Below are positions 7,289 to 13,159 of a stretch of 19,729 nucleotides of DNA, one piece after another; position 1 is the first letter of the stretch; each line of letters opens with the position of its first letter. The translations under genes were made by a program, and so were the position numbers. The notes under the pieces are model-generated. The model saw only the letters and a list, made by a program, of their open reading frames with translations, was not told the DNA's origin and searched no databases. Where the stretch lies: positions 1 through 19,729 of the forward strand of contig JAJWLX010000060.1 in the NCBI GenBank assembly GCA_021636625.1, read 5' to 3'. Origin of the DNA: Prevotella sp. Its GTDB lineage: Bacteria > Bacteroidota > Bacteroidia > Bacteroidales > Bacteroidaceae.

Positions 7289-7815
7289 TTACTTACTATA
7301 ATTCTGTGCTATCATCATCCCTATGCCTCCTGCAACCACAAAGAAACCAATCGTGAAGAAGGACCAAAAGCCCCCTGAGCATAGTGACCGAGGTAGCAAC
7401 CATCATATTCCTTGTATCGTTCACTAACTTTTTTCCGTTCATCAGCAAACATGGAATTGACCTCACGGATATGCATCTGCATCTGTGCGGTCATCCATTG
7501 GCGTTCTTTGCCAAACAGTTCTTGGATTTTCTGCCAGTCAGCATCATTGACATTTACAGACACCTATAATTTTGTGGGAGCATTTTCCAAAACTTTGTCT
7601 ATGTGCTGATTGATGGTATCTACCTTTTTGCTGATATTAGTCACAGCACTCCCTAATTTGGCTTCTGCACGTTGATATTGCTGAATGGCAGATTTCAGCT
7701 CAAGTGTGGCATTGATGAAGGTGTTGGTAGCCTTGTCAATGTCCACACGACAACAATCAATGTAAAGGTGCAGTGTTCCTGACCTGGAATCCGAGTGCAG
7801 TCCACCCACATTCAT
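7289..7815 (-). pseudogene. Coiled-coil, membrane-tail protein of a mobile element, broken by TAG and a frameshift
   Basis: Two minus-strand frames belong to one gene. The first (7815-7564) reads MNVGGLHSDSRSGTLHLYID followed by a long helical/coiled-coil stretch. It ends at TAG 7566-7564, directly followed in the same frame by VSVNVNDADWQKIQELFGKE and REVNSMFADERKKVSERYKEYDGCYLGHYAQ. Near 7350-7360 one base is missing; adding a T gives WSFFTIGFFVVAGGIGMMIA, a transmembrane tail ending at TAA 7291-7289. So the ancestral product was about 175 residues: soluble helical head, cytoplasmic acidic/basic helix, C-terminal anchor. The layout resembles accessory proteins of Bacteroidota mobilisable elements; no function is assigned. 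The N-terminus may also be cut, since the frame is open only to about 7842. Confidence 0.65.
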
Positions 7816-8016
7816 AGAAAGGTGAATTTCATCTTTGGCGGTTCAATGGAACGCATGCGAGAGCTAGCCTTTGGCAATCAGGAGGTGGATTTTGAAAGCA
7901 AGGGTGGCAATAAGCTTATCCGGCGAATGCCCGAAATAGGGAGTGGGCAAGAAGATGCCTGGCAATGGCACGCAAGATGTGCGCTCCGTCTGTCGGAAGA
8001 AAAAAAGAAGATGTAA
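7816..8016 (+). pseudogene. C-terminal fragment of an unrecognised protein
   Basis: A plus-strand frame reads RELAFGNQEVDFESKGGNKL, then a Trp/His segment DAWQWHARCAL, and ends RLSEEKKKM at TAA 8014-8016. The composition is protein-like, unlike the antisense frame, but there is no credible start: the available ATGs lie inside a region whose other strand is the previous pseudogene. I interpret it as the 3' end of a truncated gene in mobile-element debris. Low confidence; it could be a chance frame. Confidence 0.3.
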
Positions 8017-8065
8017 CACCATGCTCATTTGTTTACGCAAGTAACCAATCATCAAAGACAACAAC

Positions 8066-8199
8066 ATGAGAAAGAAAATATTATCAACAGCAATGATGTG
8101 CCTGACAGCAATGACAGCTTCGGCACAAACCGTTATCGCATCAGCGCCCGTGTTCTTCTTGGGATCACTTTGAGTGCCATCTTGGGTGCCAATCCATAA
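8066..8199 (+). pseudogene. Truncated, frameshifted secreted-protein remnant
   Basis: ATG 8066 opens MRKKILSTAMMCLTAMTASAQ, a textbook Sec signal peptide with an ASAQ cleavage site. The frame then stops at TGA 8171-8173 after only 35 residues. A neighbouring frame reads NRYRISARVLLGITLSAILG and stops at TAA 8197-8199, suggesting that a frameshift around the signal-peptide junction destroyed an exported protein. Nothing downstream continues either frame. The identity of the original protein is unknown. Confidence 0.45.
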
Positions 8200-8203
8200 T
8201 TTC

Positions 8204-8290
8204 CTCTTTACCTCACTCTTTACCTCACCTTTGCCTCATTCTTAACCTCACATTCAGTATTCTTAACCTTACTTTCATTATTCTTCATTT
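8204..8290. repeat. Degenerate short-period array (TTTACCTCACTC-like)
   Basis: About 85 nt contain successive imperfect copies of a 12-mer: CTCTTTACCTCA, CTCTTTACCTCA, CCTTTGCCTCA, TTCTTAACCTCA, and then looser TTCTTAACCTTA and TTCATTATTCTTCA. The first two copies are exact and later ones decay rightwards. It is noncoding and lies between the secreted-protein remnant and the hipBST module. Confidence 0.6.
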
Positions 8291-8469
8291 TTTTTGATCA
8301 TTAGCAGTGCTATCATCAGTTTTCTATGTACTGCGTTTCTGGGTATTTGCCTGGGTGCTTGTTATGTTTATGTTGTTGAATATCAGAATATAATCACCGA
8401 CTTTGCACATAATATCCATAAGATTATTACGTGCAAAAACAATGAATATATCTAAAAAGCGCATAGCGA
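8291..8469. other. Noncoding spacer before the hipBST module
   Basis: AT-rich sequence with stops in all frames. A minus-strand CAAA-rich stretch is present, but no promoter, RNA or gene could be supported. Confidence 0.4.
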
Positions 8470-8504
8470 CCAATTCAATTGCGCACACAGTGTATTCGCA
8501 TTTT
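8470..8504 (+). repeat. Left copy of the 35-nt direct repeat flanking hipBST
   Basis: This 35-nt sequence recurs at 10895-10929 in the same orientation with one mismatch (G at 8481, T at 10906). Its core reads CGCACACAGTGTATTCGCAT. Similarity ends sharply at both edges. The two copies bracket about 2.4 kb that holds the hipBST operon and its downstream repeats. Confidence 0.85.
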
Positions 8505-8527
8505 CAATAAAGTTTAGTCAGCTGTAC

Positions 8528-8545
8528 TATCATGATTGAATGATA
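8528..8545. promoter_or_regulatory. Inverted repeat, candidate HipB operator 1
   Basis: TATCAT-N6-ATGATA, a perfect 6-bp-arm dyad about 105 nt upstream of the hipB -7 box. HTH antitoxins of this type bind dyads in their own promoter region. The location is suggestive, but its distance from the promoter makes the assignment tentative. Confidence 0.35.
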
Positions 8546-8579
8546 CGGTAAATAAAATGAAATAAAGTAATAAAATCTC

Positions 8580-8599
8580 ATGAAATTATAATTTTTCAT
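8580..8599. promoter_or_regulatory. Inverted repeat, candidate HipB operator 2
   Basis: ATGAAA-N8-TTTCAT, a perfect dyad with an 8-bp spacer, the same geometry as the known E. coli HipB operators (5-bp arms, 8-bp spacer), although the arm sequence differs. It ends 50 nt upstream of the -7 box. The role as operator is inferred. Confidence 0.4.
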
Positions 8600-8649
8600 A
8601 AAAAGAACATTATATGATACTTTTGCTTGTTTAATCCAAAAACATTTCT

Positions 8650-8657
8650 TATCTTTG
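8650..8657 (+). promoter_or_regulatory. -7 promoter box of the hipBST operon
   Basis: TATCTTTG, an exact TAnnTTTG match, 32 nt before the hipB ATG. A CTTG at 8626-8629 sits 20 nt upstream and can serve as a -33 element. The box also argues against an upstream start at 8627, which would begin translation before the promoter. Confidence 0.75.
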
Positions 8658-8689
8658 CACGAAAAGTACAATATAATACACTACTTGAT

Positions 8690-8890
8690 ATGAAAATTCA
8701 AGAAGTAATGAAATTGCAGCGTAAGGCCTTGGGGATTACCCAGCAAGACCTCGCTGACATGTCTGAGATAGCCATTTCTACCATCAAGAAAATAGAGAGC
8801 GGTAAAGGCAACCCTTCTCTATCAACGGTTGAAAAAATCATGGATATCCTTGGCATGGAGGTTAAATACGAGATTCGTCAAACAGTTTAA
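8690..8890 (+). CDS. hipB: HipB-type antitoxin (XRE helix-turn-helix)
   Basis: A 66-residue HTH protein. The start at ATG 8690 is chosen because the promoter box lies at 8650-8657. It reads MKIQEVMKLQRKALGITQQD, then the HTH LADMSEIAISTIKKIESGKGNPSLSTVEKIMDILGMEV, a classic Cro/C1 fold with conserved 'S..TI.KIE.GKGNPSL.T'. It is followed after 12 nt by the HipS-like gene and then the kinase gene, the order of hipBST systems. Expected role: DNA-binding autorepressor of the operon and scaffold for the HipS-HipT complex. The call is firm as an HTH antitoxin; the symbol rests on synteny. Confidence 0.85.
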   Translation: MKIQEVMKLQRKALGITQQDLADMSEIAISTIKKIESGKGNPSLSTVEKIMDILGMEVKYEIRQTV

Positions 8891-8902
8891 ATAAAGTAAG
8901 TT

Positions 8903-9232
8903 ATGAGAAAAGCTATCGTTTATTGCCACGACACAGAAGCAGGACTCTTAGAAGAGTCAACTCCTGGCAGAGGTTATACCTTCACATACGACAAGCAATA
9001 TATGTTGGATAGGACCCATGATCCTGTCTCACTTACTATGCCTTTCAGGGAAGAACCTTATCAGTCTGATTATCTATTCCCGGTTTTTACCAATATGCTT
9101 CCAGAAGGAGCAAACAGAAAGATAGTCTGCAGAAGTTGGCGATTGGATGAGAAGGATTTTTTTGGACTTCTTCTGAAGATAGCAACCCATGATACGATTG
9201 GATCCATAACCGTAAAAGAAGTAGAATCATGA
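8903..9232 (+). CDS. hipS: HipS-like protein (stand-alone HipA N-subdomain 1)
   Basis: A 109-residue protein corresponding to the N-terminal subdomain of HipA kinases, encoded as a separate gene. Recognisable parts are VSLTMPFREEPY, the signature LFPVFTNMLPEGANRKIV (59-75), and DFFGLLLKIATHDTIGSITV, matching 'PFF.NLLPEG..R' and 'D.F.LL...G.D..GA..V' of HipA proteins. In the tripartite HipBST system described in E. coli, this split-off piece (HipS), not HipB, neutralises the HipT kinase. Its stop overlaps the hipT ATG by ATGA. I infer antitoxin function from family and order; I cannot confirm the inhibitory residue. Confidence 0.83.
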   Translation: MRKAIVYCHDTEAGLLEESTPGRGYTFTYDKQYMLDRTHDPVSLTMPFREEPYQSDYLFPVFTNMLPEGANRKIVCRSWRLDEKDFFGLLLKIATHDTIGSITVKEVES

Positions 9233-10233
9233 AAGAATTAAATCATTGCCCATCCACCCTTGCAGATGGTTTTTCCACTTACTCTCCTACAGCTTGCAAA
9301 AAACTGTTTGATGGTCAGAAAGTGTCGCATTTGCTTGATTTTGAAATAGATGAAATCAGTAAGACATCAGAGACTATGACAGCCATGAGACGTATCTCTG
9401 TTTCTGGAGCTCAGGAGAAATTTCCTGCAGTGATAGAGAATGGAATCATCAGAATCTCGCAGACGGATGAACGTTCTCGCTATATTCTGAAGCCGGCACC
9501 TTGGGACAACACGCTCTATACCAGGAAGCAGATTCCTGCCAACGAGCATCTTACCATGCAGATAGCTTCACAAGTATATGGTATCATTACAGCAGATAAC
9601 GGCCTTTGCTTTACCCCTCATGGTGATATGGTATATATCACTAAGCGGTTTGACATAGCCAAGGATGGAAGCAAATATCTCATGGAGGATTTCGCTTCTC
9701 TGGTTGGTAAGAATGAAGCCGAGCAAGGTACTTATTTCAAATATGATGGATGCTTCGAGGATATTGCCTGTGCAATAAAACGATATATTCCTGCCTGGAT
9801 GATAGCCATGGAACGTTTCTTTAAGTTGGTTGTATTCAATTACATCTACGGCAATGGAGACGACCATCTGAAAAACTTCTCTATCATGAGAATTGGCGAG
9901 CATTACCAACTTGCTCCTGCCTATGACCTGATGAACACCTGTCTCCATATCGAGGGCGATGACCTGGGTTTGAATGGTGGTCTTTCTCTGACTCTGGAGA
10001 AAAGTGATGTGTATGAGCGAACAGGACATCCTTGCCGTCTGGACTTTGAGAGATTCGGCGAGCTTATCGGTCTGAAGAAGAAGCGTATAGAAATGATTCT
10101 TGACTCTTTTTCTGTCTTGCCAGACGAAGTAGAGCATTTGGTCAACAATTCTTTTTTGAATGACAAGCTGAGACGTACCTATTTACGAATAGTCAAAGAA
10201 CGAATTCAGAGATTCAATCGTAAATCAGAATGA
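9229..10233 (+). CDS. hipT: HipT-type Ser/Thr kinase toxin
   Basis: A 334-residue HipA-fold kinase lacking N-subdomain 1, which is the preceding gene. The Gly-rich loop is RISVSGAQEK with serines S57 and S59, the double-serine autophosphorylation arrangement described for HipT. The ATP-binding lysine is in YILKP (K88). The catalytic loop is YGNGDDHLKN (207-216) and the metal-binding Asp is in APAYDLM (D233). HipT of E. coli targets tryptophanyl-tRNA synthetase; related HipA kinases target other aminoacyl-tRNA synthetases, so this one should stop translation. All catalytic residues appear present, so it is probably functional. The C-terminal tail is basic (KERIQRFNRKSE). Confidence 0.9.
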   Translation: MKELNHCPSTLADGFSTYSPTACKKLFDGQKVSHLLDFEIDEISKTSETMTAMRRISVSGAQEKFPAVIENGIIRISQTDERSRYILKPAPWDNTLYTRKQIPANEHLTMQIASQVYGIITADNGLCFTPHGDMVYITKRFDIAKDGSKYLMEDFASLVGKNEAEQGTYFKYDGCFEDIACAIKRYIPAWMIAMERFFKLVVFNYIYGNGDDHLKNFSIMRIGEHYQLAPAYDLMNTCLHIEGDDLGLNGGLSLTLEKSDVYERTGHPCRLDFERFGELIGLKKKRIEMILDSFSVLPDEVEHLVNNSFLNDKLRRTYLRIVKERIQRFNRKSE

Positions 10234-10241
10234 GAAATATT

Positions 10242-10287
10242 TTGGTTAGGAGAGGTGTCTATCCATGGACTATCTCCCCTTAGCCAA
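10242..10287 (+). terminator. Imperfect hairpin after hipT
   Basis: TTGGTTAGGAGAG pairs imperfectly (one G-U, bulges) with CTCCCCTTAGCCAA, starting 9 nt after the hipT stop. The loop contains a small CCATGG palindrome. It lacks a strong T run, so it may act as an mRNA 3' end rather than a classic rho-independent terminator. Confidence 0.45.
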
Positions 10288-10312
10288 GAAAAGATTTAGG
10301 AAGCCCTACTGA

Positions 10313-10341
10313 CAATAGTGTCCGCAGTGCGGACACTATTG
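10313..10341. repeat. 29-nt perfect palindrome
   Basis: CAATAGTGTCCGCA-G-TGCGGACACTATTG: two exact 14-bp arms around a single central base. It is AT rich at the ends and GC rich at the centre, and lies in the noncoding tail of the hipBST segment. Possible roles are a protein-binding site or cruciform. No T run follows, so it is not a typical terminator. Confidence 0.85.
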
Positions 10342-10387
10342 AATTAAAACGATTATATGTTGGTCATATCTGTATAAAACGTGTTAT

Positions 10388-10432
10388 TGAGGGACACCTT
10401 GGGGGACATTTGAGGGACACTTGGGGGACATT
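10388..10432. repeat. Tandem array of GGGACA 11-12-mers, cluster A
   Basis: Four consecutive units: TTGAGGGACAC, CTTGGGGGACAT, TTGAGGGACAC, TTGGGGGACAT. The A-B-A-B alternation shows that a 22-23 nt pair was duplicated. The same 12-mer recurs in cluster B at 10622-10667. Confidence 0.85.
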
Positions 10433-10480
10433 TATCTCTGACAGTTGTATTTTTCTGTTTGCAGATTTTGTTTTAAAAAT

Positions 10481-10516
10481 GAAACTGCAAACGGAACTGC
10501 AAACAGAATTGCAAGC
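10481..10516. repeat. Three-copy 12-mer tandem repeat (GAACTGCAAAC)
   Basis: Units GAAACTGCAAAC, GGAACTGCAAAC and AGAATTGCAAGC follow each other without gaps. TTCTGTTTGCA at 10454-10464 is the reverse complement of TGCAAACAGAA at 10498-10508, so the array can fold with the sequence before it. Confidence 0.7.
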
Positions 10517-10621
10517 GATATTGATTGGGCTATTTTTTTTATTCGTTTGTGTTTCAGATTGTTAGCATAATTCTTGTCTGTTTTCAAAAACGTTTTCATT
10601 AAGCAATTTCTTAATTGAAAC

Positions 10622-10667
10622 CTTGGGTGACATCTTGAGGGACATCTTGGGGGACATTGAGTGACAT
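10622..10667. repeat. Tandem array of GGGACA 12-mers, cluster B
   Basis: Units CTTGGGTGACAT, CTTGAGGGACAT, CTTGGGGGACAT and a shortened TGAGTGACAT. Same orientation and consensus (CTTGRGGGACAT) as cluster A 200 nt upstream. No reading frame through it looks like a protein. Confidence 0.85.
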
Positions 10668-10755
10668 TTTTATAGATTCGGTAGGAGGGCACTCGTTTTT
10701 ATTGCTGTTCTTACAATACTGCTTAAAAGTAATTCCCCATATTTATAACATCAAA

Positions 10756-10783
10756 AAAGACAGCCAACAAAGTGACTGTCTTT
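10756..10783 (-). terminator. Rho-independent terminator (minus strand)
   Basis: AAAGACAG and CTGTCTTT form a perfect 8-bp stem around a 12-nt loop. On the minus strand the right arm runs into six T residues, the typical intrinsic terminator. It ends whatever transcript came from the remnant at 10751-10950. Confidence 0.7.
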
Positions 10784-10894
10784 AATTGAATGGGATAAAT
10801 TATCATCCTCGATGGTAATGTTGCTCTTCTTCCTGAGCAACAACCTCTTCTTTTCCATTTGCTTAGCAACTTCCTTCACGTCGTCCATTGCATC

Positions 10895-10929
10895 CCAATT
10901 CAATTTCGCACACAGTGTATTCGCATTTT
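10895..10929 (+). repeat. Right copy of the 35-nt direct repeat flanking hipBST
   Basis: Same orientation and 34/35 identical to 8470-8504. This copy is embedded in the remnant frame at 10751-10950, whereas the left copy has only the repeat itself. If the segment was inserted or excised by recombination, this right copy would be the ancestral site. Confidence 0.85.
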
Positions 10930-10941
10930 GAACCCCAAAAA

Positions 10942-11040
10942 TCCTTAATGACCGAAAATGACCGTGACCTTAATGACCGGACCCTTTGGGGGTTGAAAAT
11001 GAAAATGACCCTTAATGACTTTAACCCTACATGACCGGAT
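10942..11040. repeat. TGACCCTTAATGACC-type repeat cluster, left of HU/smalltalk
   Basis: About 100 nt are made of variants of CCTTAATGACC, GAAAATGACC and CATGACCGG. AACCCCAAA at 10931-10939 and TTTGGGGGTT at 10985-10994 can pair. The 25-nt block at 10995-11019 recurs exactly at 12459-12483 on the other side of the HU/smalltalk genes. Confidence 0.8.
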
Positions 11041-11062
11041 TTCTCGGTAGAACGAAAAACGG

Positions 11063-11089
11063 CCGCTCTCCTCATATTGAGGTGAGCGG
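11063..11089. terminator. Strong bidirectional terminator hairpin
   Basis: CCGCTCTCCTC pairs with GAGGTGAGCGG (one T-T mismatch) around a 5-nt loop. A-rich sequence lies on the left and a T-rich run on the right, so it can terminate on either strand. It lies 53 nt beyond the smalltalk stop on the minus strand and probably ends the HU/smalltalk transcript. Confidence 0.75.
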
Positions 11090-11142
11090 TCGATTTTGTT
11101 TTATGATTGAGTCTGCTTATAATAAGGTAGACTCCATGTTCT

Positions 11143-11238
11143 TTATCCCATGCAGCTCGTTACTCCGAGCGTAGTCGCGATAGCGGTCAGAATGCTGATG
11201 GCTATCTGCAGAATTGTTTTCCAAGTGTTCTCTTTCAT
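11143..11238 (-). CDS. Smalltalk micro-protein (31 aa)
   Basis: The frame encodes MKENTWKTILQIAISILTAI then ATTLGVTSCMG. A short charged N-terminus, one hydrophobic helix with LTAIATTLGVTSC and an almost terminal cysteine are exactly the features of the Bacteroidales 'smalltalk' proteins, which usually sit beside an HU-like gene and an N-acetylmuramoyl-alanine amidase. The function is unknown; TSC near the end of the helix could be a minimal lipobox or a tail anchor. It lies 102 nt downstream of the HU-like gene on the same strand with a hairpin between, and is followed by a strong terminator. It is easily missed because of its size. Confidence 0.85.
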   Translation of the reverse strand: MKENTWKTILQIAISILTAIATTLGVTSCMG

Positions 11239-11307
11239 CTTTTAGTGTTAAGTGTTAAATATTAAATGTTAACTTTGTGGGGCAAGTCCTGCTAGAGGAT
11301 TGTGACT

Positions 11308-11334
11308 GCGGCTAGGGGCTAGCACCCTAGCCGC
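11308..11334. promoter_or_regulatory. Intercistronic hairpin between the HU-like gene and smalltalk
   Basis: GCGGCTAGGG and CCCTAGCCGC are perfect 10-bp arms around a 7-nt loop, placed 6 nt after the HU stop. There is no T run on the minus strand, so it looks like an mRNA-processing or stability hairpin rather than a terminator. Next to it, 11243-11272 repeats GTGTTAA-like heptamers before the smalltalk start. Confidence 0.6.
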
Positions 11335-11340
11335 TGGGGG

Positions 11341-12012
11341 TTAACCCATATTGCCGTCGCCGCCGGTCTGGTTGGTATTTGAACCGCCACCTTCGGTATT
11401 GCCGGAGCCGCCTTCAGTAGTGCTTGAACCACCGCTAGGGGTAGAACCGCCAGGAGTATTATCCGGAGTAGTTGGCGCGTTGAGGTCAACGTTGGTCTTA
11501 CCCTCCTTAATCGCCTTGATAACGGCTGCCTGAGCACTGCGGCTGGCTACGAGGTTGAACTCGGCGTCATCGCGAAGGTTCTTGAACTCCTGACCAGGCT
11601 CCCACTGAACCCTTACACCGGTGATGTTCTGCGAAGTGAACTTGTCAGCATCCTCAGCACCCTTCGAGGTGAGAAGGAGAGAGAAATCACCGAGGTCGCC
11701 CAGACGAATCTTCTTGCCTTCAAGCAACATCTCACGCATGCAGTCTACGGCGATGTAGAGGATGGCGCTGATGTCAGCTCTCGAATAAACACTTCCATGC
11801 GAGGTGATGTGCTTGGCAAACTTCTCGATGGTCATGATGTCGGTGTACTGTGAGATGGCGAAAGCATTCTGCTTCTCAGTCTTCACGAGTTCCAGGTCCT
11901 TTGGGTCAGGATTCTTACCCTCTTTCTTCGCCTGGTTGATGCGTGACTTAGCCTGGTTGATTTCCAGAAGATTTGCGTTCACGCTACGCATTACGATGCT
12001 GTAATTAATCAT
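11341..12012 (-). CDS. HU-like (HU-HIG type) DNA-binding protein with a Gly/Ser/Thr/Asn-rich tail
   Basis: A 223-residue protein. It starts MINYSIVMRSVNANLLEINQ, followed by a charged helix (AKSRINQAKKEGKNPDP). The HU-like core is at about 55-150: TIEKFAKHITSHGSVYSRADISAILYI, EMLLEGKKIRLGDLGDFSLLL, and FTSQNITGVRVQWEPG. This is the Bacteroidota HU-like family (PF18291 type) rather than canonical 90-residue HU. The last 45 residues (TPDNTPGGSTPSGGSSTTEGG and on) are low complexity and probably disordered. These proteins are usually paired with smalltalk and an amidase; the role of the set is unknown. Expression comes from a promoter at about 12190 through a long structured leader. The family call is firm, the function is open. 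Confidence 0.85.
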   Translation of the reverse strand: MINYSIVMRSVNANLLEINQAKSRINQAKKEGKNPDPKDLELVKTEKQNAFAISQYTDIMTIEKFAKHITSHGSVYSRADISAILYIAVDCMREMLLEGKKIRLGDLGDFSLLLTSKGAEDADKFTSQNITGVRVQWEPGQEFKNLRDDAEFNLVASRSAQAAVIKAIKEGKTNVDLNAPTTPDNTPGGSTPSGGSSTTEGGSGNTEGGGSNTNQTGGDGNMG

Positions 12013-12180
12013 AGTCGTTTGTAGTATGTTTAGAGTCCTTTGTTTTGCAACTCCCCAGAACGCCCCGTTCCTGCCGTTTTCGGGGTCTTCATTGATGACC
12101 GGCGCCTGCCATCATTTATGACCCGTGTTGGTCTTAATAGAAGACCCGAGCAAGGCACAAAAGGCTGTTCTTTCGATTGC
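12013..12180 (-). promoter_or_regulatory. Long structured 5' leader of the HU-like gene
   Basis: About 170 nt separate the promoter box from the start codon. The leader contains GGTCTT-N5-AAGACC (around 12131-12147), a GGTCTTCATTGATGACC near-palindrome (around 12087-12103), and a CCCC...GGGG pairing around 12062-12085. It may act in translation control or attenuation; I do not recognise a known riboswitch. Confidence 0.4.
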
Positions 12181-12185
12181 CGGTG

Positions 12186-12193
12186 CAAAGATA
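12186..12193 (-). promoter_or_regulatory. Promoter of the HU-like/smalltalk unit
   Basis: The minus strand reads TATCTTTG (TAnnTTTG), with CTTG at 12217-12214 acting as -33 element at 20-nt spacing. This is the best two-element Bacteroidota promoter in the window. Confidence 0.72.
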
Positions 12194-12341
12194 CAACATT
12201 TTCGGGCAGAATGCAAGCTTTCCCCCTAACTTTCTATGCGAGAAAAGCTATAAGTATCTGTAATACAATAAGTTCTATTGATTTTCTATCTGAACTTTAT
12301 TGCAAAACAATCCACAATGGGAAAAGTACGGATGAAAAACA

Positions 12342-12504
12342 AGCGTGTCATTAAGGGTCAGTGTCATTAAGGGTCATTTAGAAAAATGAAAGTGTCATTT
12401 TGAGCTATAGTATATATAAATATTTATTTATATATACTATAGGGGAGTTTTCTCCCCCGAAAATGAAAATGACCCTTAATGACCTTGACCCTTAATGACA
12501 CGCT
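12342..12504. repeat. 163-nt long inverted repeat with AT-rich apex
   Basis: The left arm begins AGCGTGTCATTAAGGGTCA (12342-12360), repeats TGTCATTAAGGGTCATTT, then leads to TATAGTATATATAAA. The right arm is the mirror image: TTTATATATACTATA, then AAAATGACCCTTAATGACC, and ends TGACCCTTAATGACACGCT at 12504. The outer 19 bp and the 15-bp apex arms pair exactly; the middle is imperfect and holds a GGGGAG/CTCCCC hairpin. The right arm contains the 25-nt block that is also found at 10995-11019. Confidence 0.85.
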
Positions 12505-13137
12505 AGATGAACTTGTGAGTTTTACCTGATATAGGTTGTGTGTATGTCTGAATGCGTTGGTTGTTAGTGTGTTATGTCTATACTGTTATATTTCTACTCT
12601 AATATTATGTGTATAATAATTATCTACATGTTAAGTCACTTTAGTTAGCTGATATGTTGTTCGATTCTACATTTTTATCCTTGTTTCATGTTGTATTTTG
12701 TCAAAAATACGTCGTGTTAGAGGCGGATTTAATGTCCGAGGAGGGGCATTTTTTGCCCATACTAGAGGGGATAAAACATCTTCCTAACCCCCATATTTTG
12801 CATTTTTTCGTTAAATAACGTGATAAAATTCTTTGGTTTGCCAACTTTTTATTATCTTTCTAGTAATTAATAAATTATTGACGTAGCAATAGTCCGAAAA
12901 GCTGGAAACTACATAATAACAATACTAAGATGAAAAGTGATAACCTATTGTTATATAGTTATTTAGTATGTATATTTTGTGTGTGAAGTGAAGCCTGTAT
13001 ATTGTGTTATTAATGGAATATATATTTACTTTTAAAATCATAGCATTCGCTTTTTATGCATTCTTCCAATACCTGTTTTCAGCGATGAAAAACGGAAAAA
13101 ATAGAGTTTTCTGTTTACAAAATGCGTTTTTTAGCCT
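12505..13137. other. AT-rich noncoding stretch
   Basis: About 630 nt without a plausible gene on either strand. Small structures seen are GGGCA-TTTTT-TGCCC near 12746-12761 (terminator-like) and ATAACAATA/TATTGTTAT (12916-12924 and 12946-12954, 21 nt apart). A motif around 13065-13100 (TGCATTCTTCCAATACC, then CAGCGATGAA) recurs loosely at 15030-15070. Function unknown. Confidence 0.5.
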
Positions 13138-13159
13138 ATGAATAGCCGATTTTGCCCTT

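Larger units (their letters stand above)
10751..10950 (-). pseudogene. C-terminal remnant of an unknown gene containing the right direct repeat
   Basis: A minus-strand frame reads VQNANTLCAKLNWDAMDDVK, then EVAKQMEKKRLLLRKKSNIT and IEDDN, ending at TGA 10753-10751. It looks like a natural helical, basic C-terminus, but no start exists upstream, where repeats begin. The last ten codons run through the terminator at 10756-10783, so the original stop probably lay earlier. The left copy of the direct repeat (8470-8504) encodes the same NANTLCA-LNW in the same frame, so the repeat may be a duplicated piece of this gene. Confidence 0.45.

Noticed and set aside
8627..8689. Upstream ATG at 8627 for hipB
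   Set aside because: It lies before the TATCTTTG promoter box and adds 21 residues not expected for a HipB-type HTH.
9568..10137. Minus-strand open frame of 189 codons
   Set aside because: Antisense shadow of the HipT kinase gene, which has all catalytic motifs.
10388..10667. CRISPR array
   Set aside because: Units are 11-12 nt without unique spacers and no cas gene is present, so these are simple tandem repeats.
10432..10692. Minus-strand open frame of 86 codons
   Set aside because: Much of it is translation of the GGGACA tandem repeats (Cys-Pro-Arg-rich), which is not a natural protein.
11351..11533. Plus-strand Pro/Val/Leu-rich open frame
   Set aside because: Antisense of the Gly/Ser/Thr-rich tail of the HU-like protein; open because of low-complexity codons.
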